This document shows positions 26,609-34,121 of a stretch of DNA of 64,000 nt, piece by piece. The notes below the pieces were generated by a model. It saw only the letters and a list, made by a program, of their open reading frames with translations, was not told where the DNA came from and searched no databases. The first letter of the stretch is position 1. Every line of letters starts with the position of its first letter. Source of the DNA: Marinobacter salarius. Its GTDB lineage: Bacteria; Pseudomonadota; Gammaproteobacteria; Pseudomonadales; Oleiphilaceae. The translations under genes were made by a program, and so were the position numbers. The stretch is from the NCBI RefSeq assembly GCF_032922745.1, contig NZ_CP136693.1, positions 62,001 through 126,000 of the forward strand, given 5' to 3'.

Positions 26609-27765
26609 CCATGACCCCGACGAACGACACAGCGGTAAGCACCCTGCCCCCGCTAAGCCTGTATATTCACGTCCCCTGGTGCGTGAAAAAGTGCCCTTAC
26701 TGCGACTTCAACTCCCACGCACTGACCGGCGACATTCCCGAGAACGGCTATCTTGATGCAATCATGGAGGACCTTGCCGGTGACCTCACATTAATCCAGG
26801 GGCGCCCGATCGAAACCGTCTTCATCGGCGGCGGCACGCCTTCGTTAATGTCGCCGGAGTTCTACAACATGCTGTTCGACCGGCTGCGCACTCACCTGTC
26901 GTTTACTGACGATGCCGAGATCACACTGGAGGCCAACCCGGGCACAGTGGAACAGAGTCGCTTTAACGGCTTCCGTGGCGCCGGCATAAACCGGCTTTCA
27001 CTGGGCATCCAAAGTTTCAACCCCATGCGATTGAAGGCGCTGGGGCGCATCCACGATGATAAGGCGGCCCACAGGGCCATAGAGGCCGCCCGCAATGCCG
27101 GCTTTGACAACTTCAACCTGGACCTGATGCATGGCTTGCCGGGCCAGACACCGGCAGACGCACTGGATGACCTGCGGGCGGCCATGTCGTGGCAACCCCC
27201 GCACCTGTCCTGGTACCAGCTGACCCTGGAGCCCAACACCGAGTTCTACAGCCGCCCGCCCCAACTGCCCGACGACGACCACCTCTGGGAAATCTATTGC
27301 CAGGGTGCCGACTACCTGCATCAGCAGGGGTTTACGGACTACGAGGTATCAGCCTGGAGCAGGCCTGGAATGGCGTCCCGCCACAACCTGAATTACTGGA
27401 TGTTCGGGGATTATCTGGCGCTGGGCGCTGGTGCCCATGGCAAGGTTACCTTCCGCAACGGCGATATCCGGCGTTTCTGGAAAACCCGGCAACCCGAAGC
27501 CTACATGAACCGCATCGGCAGCCGCACCGCGGGCAGCCAAATGGTCGAACTGGAAGAAAGGCCGCTGGAGTTTCTGATGAATGCCTTGAGGCTGACGTCC
27601 GGTGTGCCGGAAAACCTGTTCACAGAGCGTACAGGTTTACCGTTGAGCAGAGTTGCGGTAAAACTTGAGGCGCTAAGAAAAGAAAACATGCTGGAACCGG
27701 GACGGATACAGACCACGGAACTCGGACAGCGTTATCTGAACAGTCTGCTGGAGCGCTTCCTCTGA
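26605..27765 (+). CDS. hemW: HemW, radical SAM-fold haem chaperone
   Basis: 386 residues. Radical SAM cluster motif CVKKCPYC (C-x3-C-x2-C) in the first 35 residues, after L-S-L-Y-I-H-V-P-W, then VFIGGGTPSLM and LGIQSFN. HemW resembles coproporphyrinogen III dehydrogenase HemN but lacks that activity in tested members and delivers haem. The GTG at 26605 overlaps the rdgB stop (GTGA); ATG 26611 is a near-equal alternative. No second HemN is in the window. Confidence 0.93.
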   Translation: MTMTPTNDTAVSTLPPLSLYIHVPWCVKKCPYCDFNSHALTGDIPENGYLDAIMEDLAGDLTLIQGRPIETVFIGGGTPSLMSPEFYNMLFDRLRTHLSFTDDAEITLEANPGTVEQSRFNGFRGAGINRLSLGIQSFNPMRLKALGRIHDDKAAHRAIEAARNAGFDNFNLDLMHGLPGQTPADALDDLRAAMSWQPPHLSWYQLTLEPNTEFYSRPPQLPDDDHLWEIYCQGADYLHQQGFTDYEVSAWSRPGMASRHNLNYWMFGDYLALGAGAHGKVTFRNGDIRRFWKTRQPEAYMNRIGSRTAGSQMVELEERPLEFLMNALRLTSGVPENLFTERTGLPLSRVAVKLEALRKENMLEPGRIQTTELGQRYLNSLLERFL

Positions 27766-28298
27766 TGTCACTGCCGCGCCTTATGACCCTGTTGCCCAAA
27801 CGGCTCAACCTGAGCCTGGCGGCCACCGCCGTCCTGTTGCTGGTCCTGGTTGTGGTCAATCAGCCCCTGCAGACCGGTTCGGCTCCCCAGGGCATCGTCA
27901 GCCTTCAGATGGCCGCCACGGCGGACCAGTCCATGGCCATACTGCGCAGCTGGCGACAGGACGGCATACTATGGGCACAGATATCCCTTTGGCTGGACTT
28001 CCTGTTTGTACCCGCTTACCTGGCCACGCTGATTTTCCTGACCAATCATCTGATGCGGGACCGGCCGGGCGTTCGGGAACGTAACGTGGCACGCTGGGTG
28101 AAGGCCCTGTTTGTGACCGCGGGGGCCGGCGATCTAACGGAAAACATCTTGCTACTCAATAACATGGACCCGCCCACGGATATGGTCAGCCTGTCCGCCA
28201 CGCTCTGCGCATTGGTGAAATTCACCGGCCTGATGCTGGGCTGCGCCGGATTGGTGATCATTCGTGCCGCCCGGCGCCATCCGCTGGCCCACGAGTAG
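27765..28298 (+). CDS. Small multi-pass membrane protein of unknown function
   Basis: 177 residues with about four hydrophobic segments (near 15-32, 70-92, 108-128, 140-165). No known motif was recognised. The ATG shares its A with the hemW stop (TGATG), so it is the last member of the coupled metX-hemW run. That suggests it is expressed with them, but does not reveal a role. Convergent with trmB, 25 bases between stops. Confidence 0.75.
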   Translation: MSLPRLMTLLPKRLNLSLAATAVLLLVLVVVNQPLQTGSAPQGIVSLQMAATADQSMAILRSWRQDGILWAQISLWLDFLFVPAYLATLIFLTNHLMRDRPGVRERNVARWVKALFVTAGAGDLTENILLLNNMDPPTDMVSLSATLCALVKFTGLMLGCAGLVIIRAARRHPLAHE

Positions 28299-28323
28299 CA
28301 ACTTCCGTCAGCGTACCGACAGC

Positions 28324-29040
28324 CTAGTTGGTGCGGTAAAACACCAGATCCCAGACGCCATGCCCCAACGTCTCGCCCCGTTTCTCAAACTTGGTGATCG
28401 GGCGGTCTTCCGGGCGCGGCGAATATTCGCCGATGTCCTGTGAGTTCGCAAAACCCTCGGACTCTCCCATGATCTCCATCATGTGTTCCGCGTAGTTTTC
28501 CCAATCGGTGGCCAGGTGCAGGATCCCGCCCACGCGCAGTTTATGGCGCAGGCGCTGGACGAATTCGTGCTGGATCAGCCGGCGTTTGTGGTGGCGCTTC
28601 TTGTGCCACGGATCCGGGAAAAACACCATCACCCGGTCCAGCGCTGCATCGGGCAGGCACCGGTCGATCACATCGTTGGCATCAATGGCGTAGACACGAA
28701 CATTCTCCAGCCCCCGGTCTTCAATCTCTTTCAGCAGGGCGCCAACCCCGGGCAGGTGTACTTCCACGCCGATAAAGTCCTGCTCCGGTGCCGCTTCCGC
28801 CATGTCTGCCAGGGACTTGCCCATACCAAACCCGATCTCCAGGTTAAGCATGTTGTCCCGTCCAAAGATCTGGCGTGGGTCAATCATGCCCTGTTCACGG
28901 GTCAGGCCGTATTTGGGCCAACTGCGGTCGTAGGCCTTTTTCTGGCCTTCGGTCATCCGCCCCTGGCGCAGCACGAAACTGCGTACGCCACGGCGGGTCG
29001 TCACGGGTGAATCGCCGGAAACATCGTTGTGATCGGTCAT
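28324..29040 (-). CDS. trmB: tRNA (guanine-N7-)-methyltransferase TrmB
   Basis: 238 residues. It methylates G46 in the variable loop of tRNAs. SAM-binding motif LEIGFGMGKSLADMA, then FIGVEVHLPGVGALL and the family signature FFPDPWHKKRHHKRRL, which holds the catalytic Asp and tRNA-contact residues. Start ATG 29040. It diverges from nothing close; comM lies upstream on the same strand. Confidence 0.96.
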   Translation of the reverse strand: MTDHNDVSGDSPVTTRRGVRSFVLRQGRMTEGQKKAYDRSWPKYGLTREQGMIDPRQIFGRDNMLNLEIGFGMGKSLADMAEAAPEQDFIGVEVHLPGVGALLKEIEDRGLENVRVYAIDANDVIDRCLPDAALDRVMVFFPDPWHKKRHHKRRLIQHEFVQRLRHKLRVGGILHLATDWENYAEHMMEIMGESEGFANSQDIGEYSPRPEDRPITKFEKRGETLGHGVWDLVFYRTN

Positions 29041-29116
29041 CTGACGTCCTCAACCGCCCTGTGCGGTTTTCCTTCAATGGGTTATGGAGACAGTTTACCA
29101 GAGGCCGCCCAGCGGA

Positions 29117-30640
29117 CTATACCGAAACCTGCGCATTCCGGGTCTGCTGCCGGTCCAGCTTGCGGTAACCCAACGCCTCAACCAGATGGCCATTGCCAAT
29201 GTGGTCGAGGCCGTCCAGGTCCGCCAGGGTCCGTGCCACCCGCAGGATGCGATGCAATGCCCTGGCAGAGAGCCCCAGCCGCTCCATGGCGGCGGATAAC
29301 ATGGCCTCACCTGCTGCATCCACGCGGCAGTGCGTCTGCAGCTCACCGCCACTTAACGCGGCGTTTCCGGATCCTCGCTGCATTTGCCGCTCGCGGGCCT
29401 GATACACCCGATCCCGCACAACCGTGCTGGACTCACCCCCACCGTCACGCTTCATCAGCACTTCCCCGCTCTGAACCGGCACTTCCACATGCAAATCGAA
29501 CCGGTCCAGCAGTGGCCCTGATATCTTTGCCCGATAACGGAGCACCTGCGGGGGCGTACACTGGCACTCAATCGTCGGATGCCCCAGATAGCCACACGGG
29601 CACGGGTTCATGGCCGCCACGACCTGGAAACAGGCTGGAAAAGTCACCTGCCTTGCTGCTCGACTGATGGCAATCTCGCCGGACTCCATGGGTTCCCGCA
29701 GCACTTCCAGCACCCGGCGCTCGAACTCTGGCAGTTCGTCGAGAAACAACACACCGCGGTGCGCCAGGGAGATTTCTCCGGGGCGCGGACTGCTACCGCC
29801 ACCCACCATGGCAACCGACGAGGCAGTATGATGGGGCGCGCGGTAGGGCGGCCGGCACCACTCTCCGTCCCGTACGGGATGACCGGCCACGGAGTGGATG
29901 CTTGCTACCTCAAGCGCAGATTCGGTGGTTAGCGGTGGCAAAATACCCGGCAGACGGCTGGCGAGCATGCTTTTACCAGTGCCCGGTGGACCAAACATCA
30001 GCAGGTTATGCCCGCCGGCGGCGGCGATTTCCAACGCCCGCCGCGGCACGCTCTGACCATGCACGTCCGCAAGGTCCGGACCGGCGTTCACGCCCGTTTC
30101 CGGCACCGCTGGCGCTACTGGGGAAATCCTTGCCCGATCACACAGGTGTTCGCAGACCGTCAGTAAATGGCCGGCTGGCAACACATCGTCCTGACTGGCC
30201 AGTGCGGCTTCCGCGGCATTGGCCTGGGGGATCAGCAACCGACGCCCCTCGTTGCGGGCTGCCAGTATCGCCGGGAGCACACCTTTCAACGGTCTCAGCG
30301 CACCATCCAGGGAAAGCTCTCCCACGCATTCATACTGTGCGAGGCTTTCCGCCGGAATCTGTCCGGAAGCGGCAAGAATGCCCAGGGCAATGGGGAGATC
30401 GAAGCGGCCGCCCTCCTTGGGCAGGTCCGCAGGAGCCAGATTGATGGTGATTCGGCGGGCGGGGAATTCAAAGCCGGCGTTCATCAGCGCACTGCGAACA
30501 CGCTCCCGGCTTTCACGAACCCCCGTTTCGGGGAGCCCGACGATGGACAGCGCCGGCAGGCCGCCTGACAGGTGGACTTCAACGGTAACGGAGGGTGCTG
30601 AAACGCCAATACTGGCGCGGGTATGGACAACGGCAAACAT
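29117..30640 (-). CDS. comM: ComM/YifB family AAA+ ATPase
   Basis: 507 residues. N-terminal fold VEVHLSGGLPALSIVGLPE, then a magnesium-chelatase-like AAA+ core with Walker A (FGPPGTGKSMLASRLPGILPP), Walker B (GVLFLDELPEF) and a C-terminal helicase-lid region. In Vibrio, ComM is a hexameric helicase that promotes branch migration in natural transformation. With pilT/pilU also in the window, DNA uptake is possible but not shown. It follows ubiK on the same strand. Confidence 0.93.
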   Translation of the reverse strand: MFAVVHTRASIGVSAPSVTVEVHLSGGLPALSIVGLPETGVRESRERVRSALMNAGFEFPARRITINLAPADLPKEGGRFDLPIALGILAASGQIPAESLAQYECVGELSLDGALRPLKGVLPAILAARNEGRRLLIPQANAAEAALASQDDVLPAGHLLTVCEHLCDRARISPVAPAVPETGVNAGPDLADVHGQSVPRRALEIAAAGGHNLLMFGPPGTGKSMLASRLPGILPPLTTESALEVASIHSVAGHPVRDGEWCRPPYRAPHHTASSVAMVGGGSSPRPGEISLAHRGVLFLDELPEFERRVLEVLREPMESGEIAISRAARQVTFPACFQVVAAMNPCPCGYLGHPTIECQCTPPQVLRYRAKISGPLLDRFDLHVEVPVQSGEVLMKRDGGGESSTVVRDRVYQARERQMQRGSGNAALSGGELQTHCRVDAAGEAMLSAAMERLGLSARALHRILRVARTLADLDGLDHIGNGHLVEALGYRKLDRQQTRNAQVSV

Positions 30641-30699
30641 GACAACCTTCCATGGTTATAGGGAATAGCGGCTTGGCCGCCTGACGGGCGTCCTGCCTG

Positions 30700-30954
30700 T
30701 CAGCTACTCGGGAACTGCTTTTCCAGGTCAGCCACGCGCTTTTCCAGCGCTTCGACCTTTTCGCGGGTTTTCATCAGTACAGCTTGCTGGGCATCGAATT
30801 CTTCTCGGGTGACCAACTCAAGGCGCGACAGAACCGTCATCACTGTGGCGCGGGCCTGAGCTTCAAAGTCCTCACGGGCGGCACGGGCCATATCGGGAAC
30901 GAACTGGCCGAACTGTCCCTGAAGCTGGGAAAAGAAATCCTGTGGACCTTTCAC
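30700..30954 (-). CDS. ubiK: UbiK, ubiquinone biosynthesis accessory factor
   Basis: 84 residues. N-terminal amphipathic helix and a C-terminal coiled coil (LTREEFDAQ-type motif VTREEFDAQQAVLMKTREKVEALE), the BMFP/UbiK pattern. It helps the soluble Ubi complex contact lipids in ubiquinone synthesis. Located between glnK (divergent) and comM, as in Pseudomonas. Confidence 0.9.
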   Translation of the reverse strand: MKGPQDFFSQLQGQFGQFVPDMARAAREDFEAQARATVMTVLSRLELVTREEFDAQQAVLMKTREKVEALEKRVADLEKQFPSS

Positions 30955-31121
30955 GAGTCACCTCTCAAAAATCACCGGTCAAAATAGCTGCGCTGGACTA
31001 TATCTCGTCCTCGGCGGGCTTTTCGTCGTACCTGAACGACGGTTCGGAGTGTAACACTAATGCCTCCCCTGCCATACTGTGGCCGTCGACAGTATAATGT
31101 GGCTCAGGCACCCCTAATGCT

Positions 31122-31138
31122 TGCACCGAGTTCGTGCA
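31122..31138 (+). promoter_or_regulatory. NtrC-like enhancer site 1 upstream of glnK
   Basis: TGCACCGAGTTCGTGCA: perfect TGCAC-N7-GTGCA dyad with the spacing of known NtrC sites. It lies about 107 bases upstream of the sigma-54 promoter element. Confidence 0.7.
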
Positions 31139-31164
31139 TCATTATGGTTCGCCCAAGACAGACA

Positions 31165-31181
31165 AGCCCCGAAATGGTGCG
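31165..31181 (+). promoter_or_regulatory. NtrC-like enhancer site 2 upstream of glnK
   Basis: AGCCCCGAAATGGTGCG: a weaker dyad (GC-CC...TGGTGC) whose centre is 43 bases, about four helical turns, from site 1. The pairing of two sites on one face fits NtrC oligomer binding. Confidence 0.55.
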
Positions 31182-31244
31182 CCCTGACGATCCATTCTGG
31201 ATCAACATACAGCCAACTGTCTGATAGTTATATTATTTTTTGCG

Positions 31245-31261
31245 TTGGCACACCCGATGCT
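31245..31261 (+). promoter_or_regulatory. Sigma-54 (RpoN) promoter of glnK-amtB
   Basis: TTGGCACACCCGATGCT. It has the invariant GG and GC ten bases apart and matches TGGCAC-N5-TTGC with one mismatch. It lies about 110 bases before the glnK ATG, so the message would have a leader of roughly 100 bases. Together with the two upstream NtrC-like sites it indicates nitrogen-limitation control. Confidence 0.8.
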
Positions 31262-31280
31262 AAAAGCCTTGTACGCAATC

Positions 31281-31297
31281 CGCACAATTGGTGTGCG
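31281..31297 (+). promoter_or_regulatory. NtrC-like dyad downstream of the glnK transcription start
   Basis: CGCACAATTGGTGTGCG: a 5-7-5 dyad of the same type as site 1, but placed just after the start point expected from the sigma-54 element. It could bind NtrC as a governor or repressor site, or be fortuitous. Confidence 0.4.
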
Positions 31298-31372
31298 AGG
31301 TGGCAGCATCCCGACCTCAACAACGGGCCGAAGAGTTCCAGATGTTGAGACGGCTTTACCAAGGAGAAAGCA

Positions 31373-31711
31373 ATGAAACTTGTGACAGCGATCATCAAGC
31401 CTTTCAAGTTGGATGATGTCCGTGAGGCACTATCCGAGATTGGCGTACAAGGCGTAACGGTCACTGAAGTCAAAGGCTTCGGTCGCCAGAAGGGTCATAC
31501 CGAACTCTACCGTGGCGCAGAATACGTGGTGGATTTCCTGCCCAAGGTCAAGGTTGAAGTTGCTATCGGCGACAACCTGCTGGATCAGGTCATCGAATCC
31601 ATCACCAAGGCTGCCAACACTGGAAAGATTGGTGACGGCAAAATTTTCGTGACCGAACTGGAACAGGCGATCCGAATCCGAACCGGGGAAACCGGCGAAG
31701 AAGCGGTCTGA
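31373..31711 (+). CDS. glnK: PII nitrogen regulatory protein GlnK
   Basis: 112 residues. The uridylylation site Tyr51 (TELYRGAEYVVDFLPK) and the ATP/2-oxoglutarate-binding segments (KPFKLDDVR; TGKIGDGKIFV) are present. PII proteins read glutamine and 2-oxoglutarate and block AmtB when nitrogen is plentiful. AAGGAG precedes the start. amtB begins 72 bases downstream on the same strand, the classic glnK-amtB pair. Confidence 0.96.
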   Translation: MKLVTAIIKPFKLDDVREALSEIGVQGVTVTEVKGFGRQKGHTELYRGAEYVVDFLPKVKVEVAIGDNLLDQVIESITKAANTGKIGDGKIFVTELEQAIRIRTGETGEEAV

Positions 31712-31783
31712 TCAAAGCCTGATCAACCAGACAGCCAACGCAAAAAATTTATAACTTGAAAAGCCTCGTGCGGAGGGCTTCAC

Positions 31784-33064
31784 ATGGAAAGCAATCTCAA
31801 TCATATTTTTGAACTCCAGTATGCGCTGGATACCTTCTACTTCCTTATTTGCGGTGCCCTGGTCATGTGGATGGCCGCAGGCTTCTCAATGCTTGAAGCA
31901 GGCCTGGTACGTGCCAAGAACACCACTGAAATCCTGACCAAGAACGTCTCCCTGTTTGCCATTGCCTGCACGATGTACCTCATCTGCGGCTACGACATCA
32001 TGTACGGTGGCGGTCTCTTCCTCAGCGGCGTTACCACGGTCGCTCAAATGGACGATGCGGCGATTGCCGGAGTCCTTGCTGCTTCCAACGAAGCCGGTTT
32101 TGGTGAGATGGGTGAATACGCCGGGGCTTCTGATTTCTTCTTCCAGGTTGTCTTCGTTGCAACCGCCATGTCCATCGTTTCCGGTGCCGTGGCCGAGCGC
32201 ATGAAGCTCTGGGCCTTCCTGGCTTTCGCCGTTGTCATGTGTGGCTTCATCTACCCGATGCAGGGCTCCTGGACCTGGAACGGCGATGCCGTATTCGGTA
32301 TCTATGAGCTGAGCTACAGCGACTACGCAGGTTCTGGCATCGTACACATGGCGGGTGCCGCTGCGGCTCTGGCCGGTGTCCTGCTGCTGGGCGCCCGTAA
32401 AGGCAAGTACGGTGCGGATGGCCAGATCAAGGCCTTCCCTGGTGCCAACCTGCCGCTGGCGACTCTGGGCACCTTCATCCTGTGGATGGGCTGGTTCGGC
32501 TTCAACGGCGGTTCTACCCTCAAACTGGGCGGCATCGGTGTTGCCAACGAAGTGGCCAACGTGTTCCTGAACACCAACGCGGCCGCTGCCGGCGGCCTGA
32601 TCGGTGCTCTGATTGTAGCCCGCATCATGTTCGGCAAGGCTGACCTGACCATGGCCCTGAACGGTGCATTGGCTGGCCTGGTTGCGATTACCGCTGAACC
32701 CGCCGATCCTTCGCCTCTGCTGGCGACCATTATCGGCGCCATCGGCGGCATTATCGTGGTGTTCTCAATCGTGACACTCGACAAGATGCGTATTGATGAC
32801 CCGGTCGGTGCCATCTCCGTACACGGTGTGGTTGGTATCTGGGGTATCTTCGCGGTACTGCTGTCCGACGCGGACGCGACCTTCATGGGTCAGCTCGTGG
32901 GCATGCTCACCATCTTCATCTGGGTCTTCGTCACCAGCCTGATTGTATGGGGCATCCTCAAGGCGGTCATGGGTATTCGGGTGACCGAAGAGGAAGAGTA
33001 CGAAGGTGTGGATCTGTCCGAGTGTGGTATGGAAGCCTATCCGGAGTTTGTCAGTTCCAAGTAA
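31784..33064 (+). CDS. amtB: Ammonium transporter Amt
   Basis: 426 residues with about eleven hydrophobic segments and no obvious cleaved signal peptide. Family signatures include AAGFSMLEAGLVRAKN, DYAGSGIVHMAGAAAALAG (first pore His) and VHGVVGIWG (second pore His). It conducts ammonium across the inner membrane and is gated by GlnK. The C-terminal tail (RVTEEEEYEGVDLSECG) is the part that binds PII in homologues. GGAGG precedes the ATG. Confidence 0.96.
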   Translation: MESNLNHIFELQYALDTFYFLICGALVMWMAAGFSMLEAGLVRAKNTTEILTKNVSLFAIACTMYLICGYDIMYGGGLFLSGVTTVAQMDDAAIAGVLAASNEAGFGEMGEYAGASDFFFQVVFVATAMSIVSGAVAERMKLWAFLAFAVVMCGFIYPMQGSWTWNGDAVFGIYELSYSDYAGSGIVHMAGAAAALAGVLLLGARKGKYGADGQIKAFPGANLPLATLGTFILWMGWFGFNGGSTLKLGGIGVANEVANVFLNTNAAAAGGLIGALIVARIMFGKADLTMALNGALAGLVAITAEPADPSPLLATIIGAIGGIIVVFSIVTLDKMRIDDPVGAISVHGVVGIWGIFAVLLSDADATFMGQLVGMLTIFIWVFVTSLIVWGILKAVMGIRVTEEEEYEGVDLSECGMEAYPEFVSSK

Positions 33065-33084
33065 ACCGGCCTGAAGGCCCGAAA

Positions 33085-33111
33085 GCAAGGGCGCCCATTG
33101 GGCGCCCTTGC
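33085..33111 (+). terminator. Terminator of glnK-amtB
   Basis: A perfect 12-bp stem (GCAAGGGCGCCC with its complement) and a 3-base loop, then TATTTCT, 20 bases past the amtB stop. Confidence 0.8.
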
Positions 33112-33144
33112 TATTTCTCCTGAAAACCGTAGAATTTTGTGGCC

Positions 33145-33357
33145 TCAAACCGCATTGCAAAACAGCGAATCCTCGACCCGGCGCAAGTACCGTAGCAGTT
33201 CCATTTCAGCCTCCTAACTGCTTTCAAAAGGCCCCTTTAGCGCCCCTTCGCGAGTCTGGAAGTACCATGCGCCATTGATCAATTCAAATCTTTCGAATCG
33301 GAACCAGTTGCGCTCTGCTTCCCTTGTCGAACCGTCATCAGTGACCTCCTTCTCCAT
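33145..33357 (-). pseudogene. DUF6316-like small protein gene, interrupted by an amber codon
   Basis: The frame from ATG 33357 encodes 47 residues with ERFELINGAWYFQTREG and G-P-F-E-S-S, a DUF6316-like pattern, then stops at TAG (33216-33214). Reading on in the same frame gives a further 22 residues (EAEMELLRYLRRVEDSLF...) that look like the expected C-terminal helix, ending at 33145. So the gene seems to be a full-length member broken by one base change. The TAG forms part of a good ribosome site (TAGGAGG) before an in-frame ATG, so the tail could be restarted. A second AAGGAGGT at 33351-33344 leads into the wrong frame. Family recognised from memory. Confidence 0.5.
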
Positions 33358-33367
33358 GCGCTTCGCA

Positions 33368-33388
33368 ATCGGGCAACCGTTGCCCGAT
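33368..33388. promoter_or_regulatory. Near-perfect palindrome at the DUF6316-like gene start
   Basis: ATCGGGCAAC-C-GTTGCCCGAT: 10-base arms and a single-base centre. It begins where transcription from the promoter at 33396-33423 should start and ends 11 bases before ATG 33357. It is thus placed as a repressor operator, or as a hairpin at the mRNA 5' end. The binding protein is unknown. Confidence 0.6.
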
Positions 33389-33395
33389 ACCGGCA

Positions 33396-33423
33396 AGTGT
33401 AGTCAGAGGTATCGCGTTGTCTA
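33396..33423 (-). promoter_or_regulatory. Sigma-70-type promoter for the DUF6316-like gene
   Basis: On the minus strand: -35 TAGACA (33423-33418), 16-base spacer, -10 TACACT (33401-33396). The expected start point falls at the edge of the palindrome 33368-33388. Confidence 0.45.
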
Positions 33424-33523
33424 ATTTTCGACCTATTCTCCAACGGTAACCAATACCAACGCCACCACCGGCCAGCAGCCCTCACTTACGGTTTTAACAA
33501 ACATGGGAGTCTGAAGAGGTGAA

Positions 33524-34120
33524 TTACCAGCCTTCTTTTGGTACACCGTGTTTTTCGATGTAGTCGCTGTGTTCTTCAAGGTAGTTACGGGTGCCGACTT
33601 CGTAATTTGAAGCGTCCCCCTCCACCTCGTTAGCTTGCATTCGGCCTACTTCAATTTCATTGCCAATCTGGTTATTAATCCAAAGAACCATCTGCCCCCC
33701 GGGCGCCAAACCGATAGTCAGCATATCCCGTGGCCTGCTGAAGGTTCCCAGGCTGGTAGTATAAGTTGCGTGCTCGCGCATTTTTTCTTCCAGTCCCTCT
33801 GGCAGTGAAAACACGCGTTCGTAAAACTTTTGTTCAGCAAACGAGAACCAGCGTATACCGATATAGTCCGGGAAAGGCTGCGCTGTTCCTCCTTTGCCCC
33901 TAGGGCCACTGGGCCCTTTCCAGCAACACGCAACACTTCCCACCGGCATACGCCAGTGTCTTATGCCGGAGGCTTCAAGTTCCAGGTGCTCAACCCAGAC
34001 TTCATAGTGCTTGGGTGCCCCTACACCCACATATGCCTTAAAAAGGCTATCAGGCCCAGAGGCACACCCCGATAGCATCAAACCAATGAGGAGGGCAAGC
34101 ATGAATGTTATACGGCGCAT
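33524..34120 (-). CDS. DUF2931 lipoprotein, probable immunity protein for the Tle1-like effector
   Basis: 198 residues with a lipoprotein signal: hydrophobic stretch then lipobox L-S-G-C at about residue 19, so it should sit in the periplasm on a membrane. The body fits DUF2931 (WVEHLELEASGIRHWRMPVGSVACC; GIRWFSFAEQKFYERVF). Its ATG is one base past the stop of the upstream lipase gene and its ribosome site (GGAG) lies within that gene, so the two are translationally linked. Lipoprotein partners of Tle1 lipases are the known immunity proteins (Tli1), hence the proposed role; direct binding is an inference. Confidence 0.75.
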   Translation of the reverse strand: MRRITFMLALLIGLMLSGCASGPDSLFKAYVGVGAPKHYEVWVEHLELEASGIRHWRMPVGSVACCWKGPSGPRGKGGTAQPFPDYIGIRWFSFAEQKFYERVFSLPEGLEEKMREHATYTTSLGTFSRPRDMLTIGLAPGGQMVLWINNQIGNEIEVGRMQANEVEGDASNYEVGTRNYLEEHSDYIEKHGVPKEGW

Positions 34121-34121
34121 A

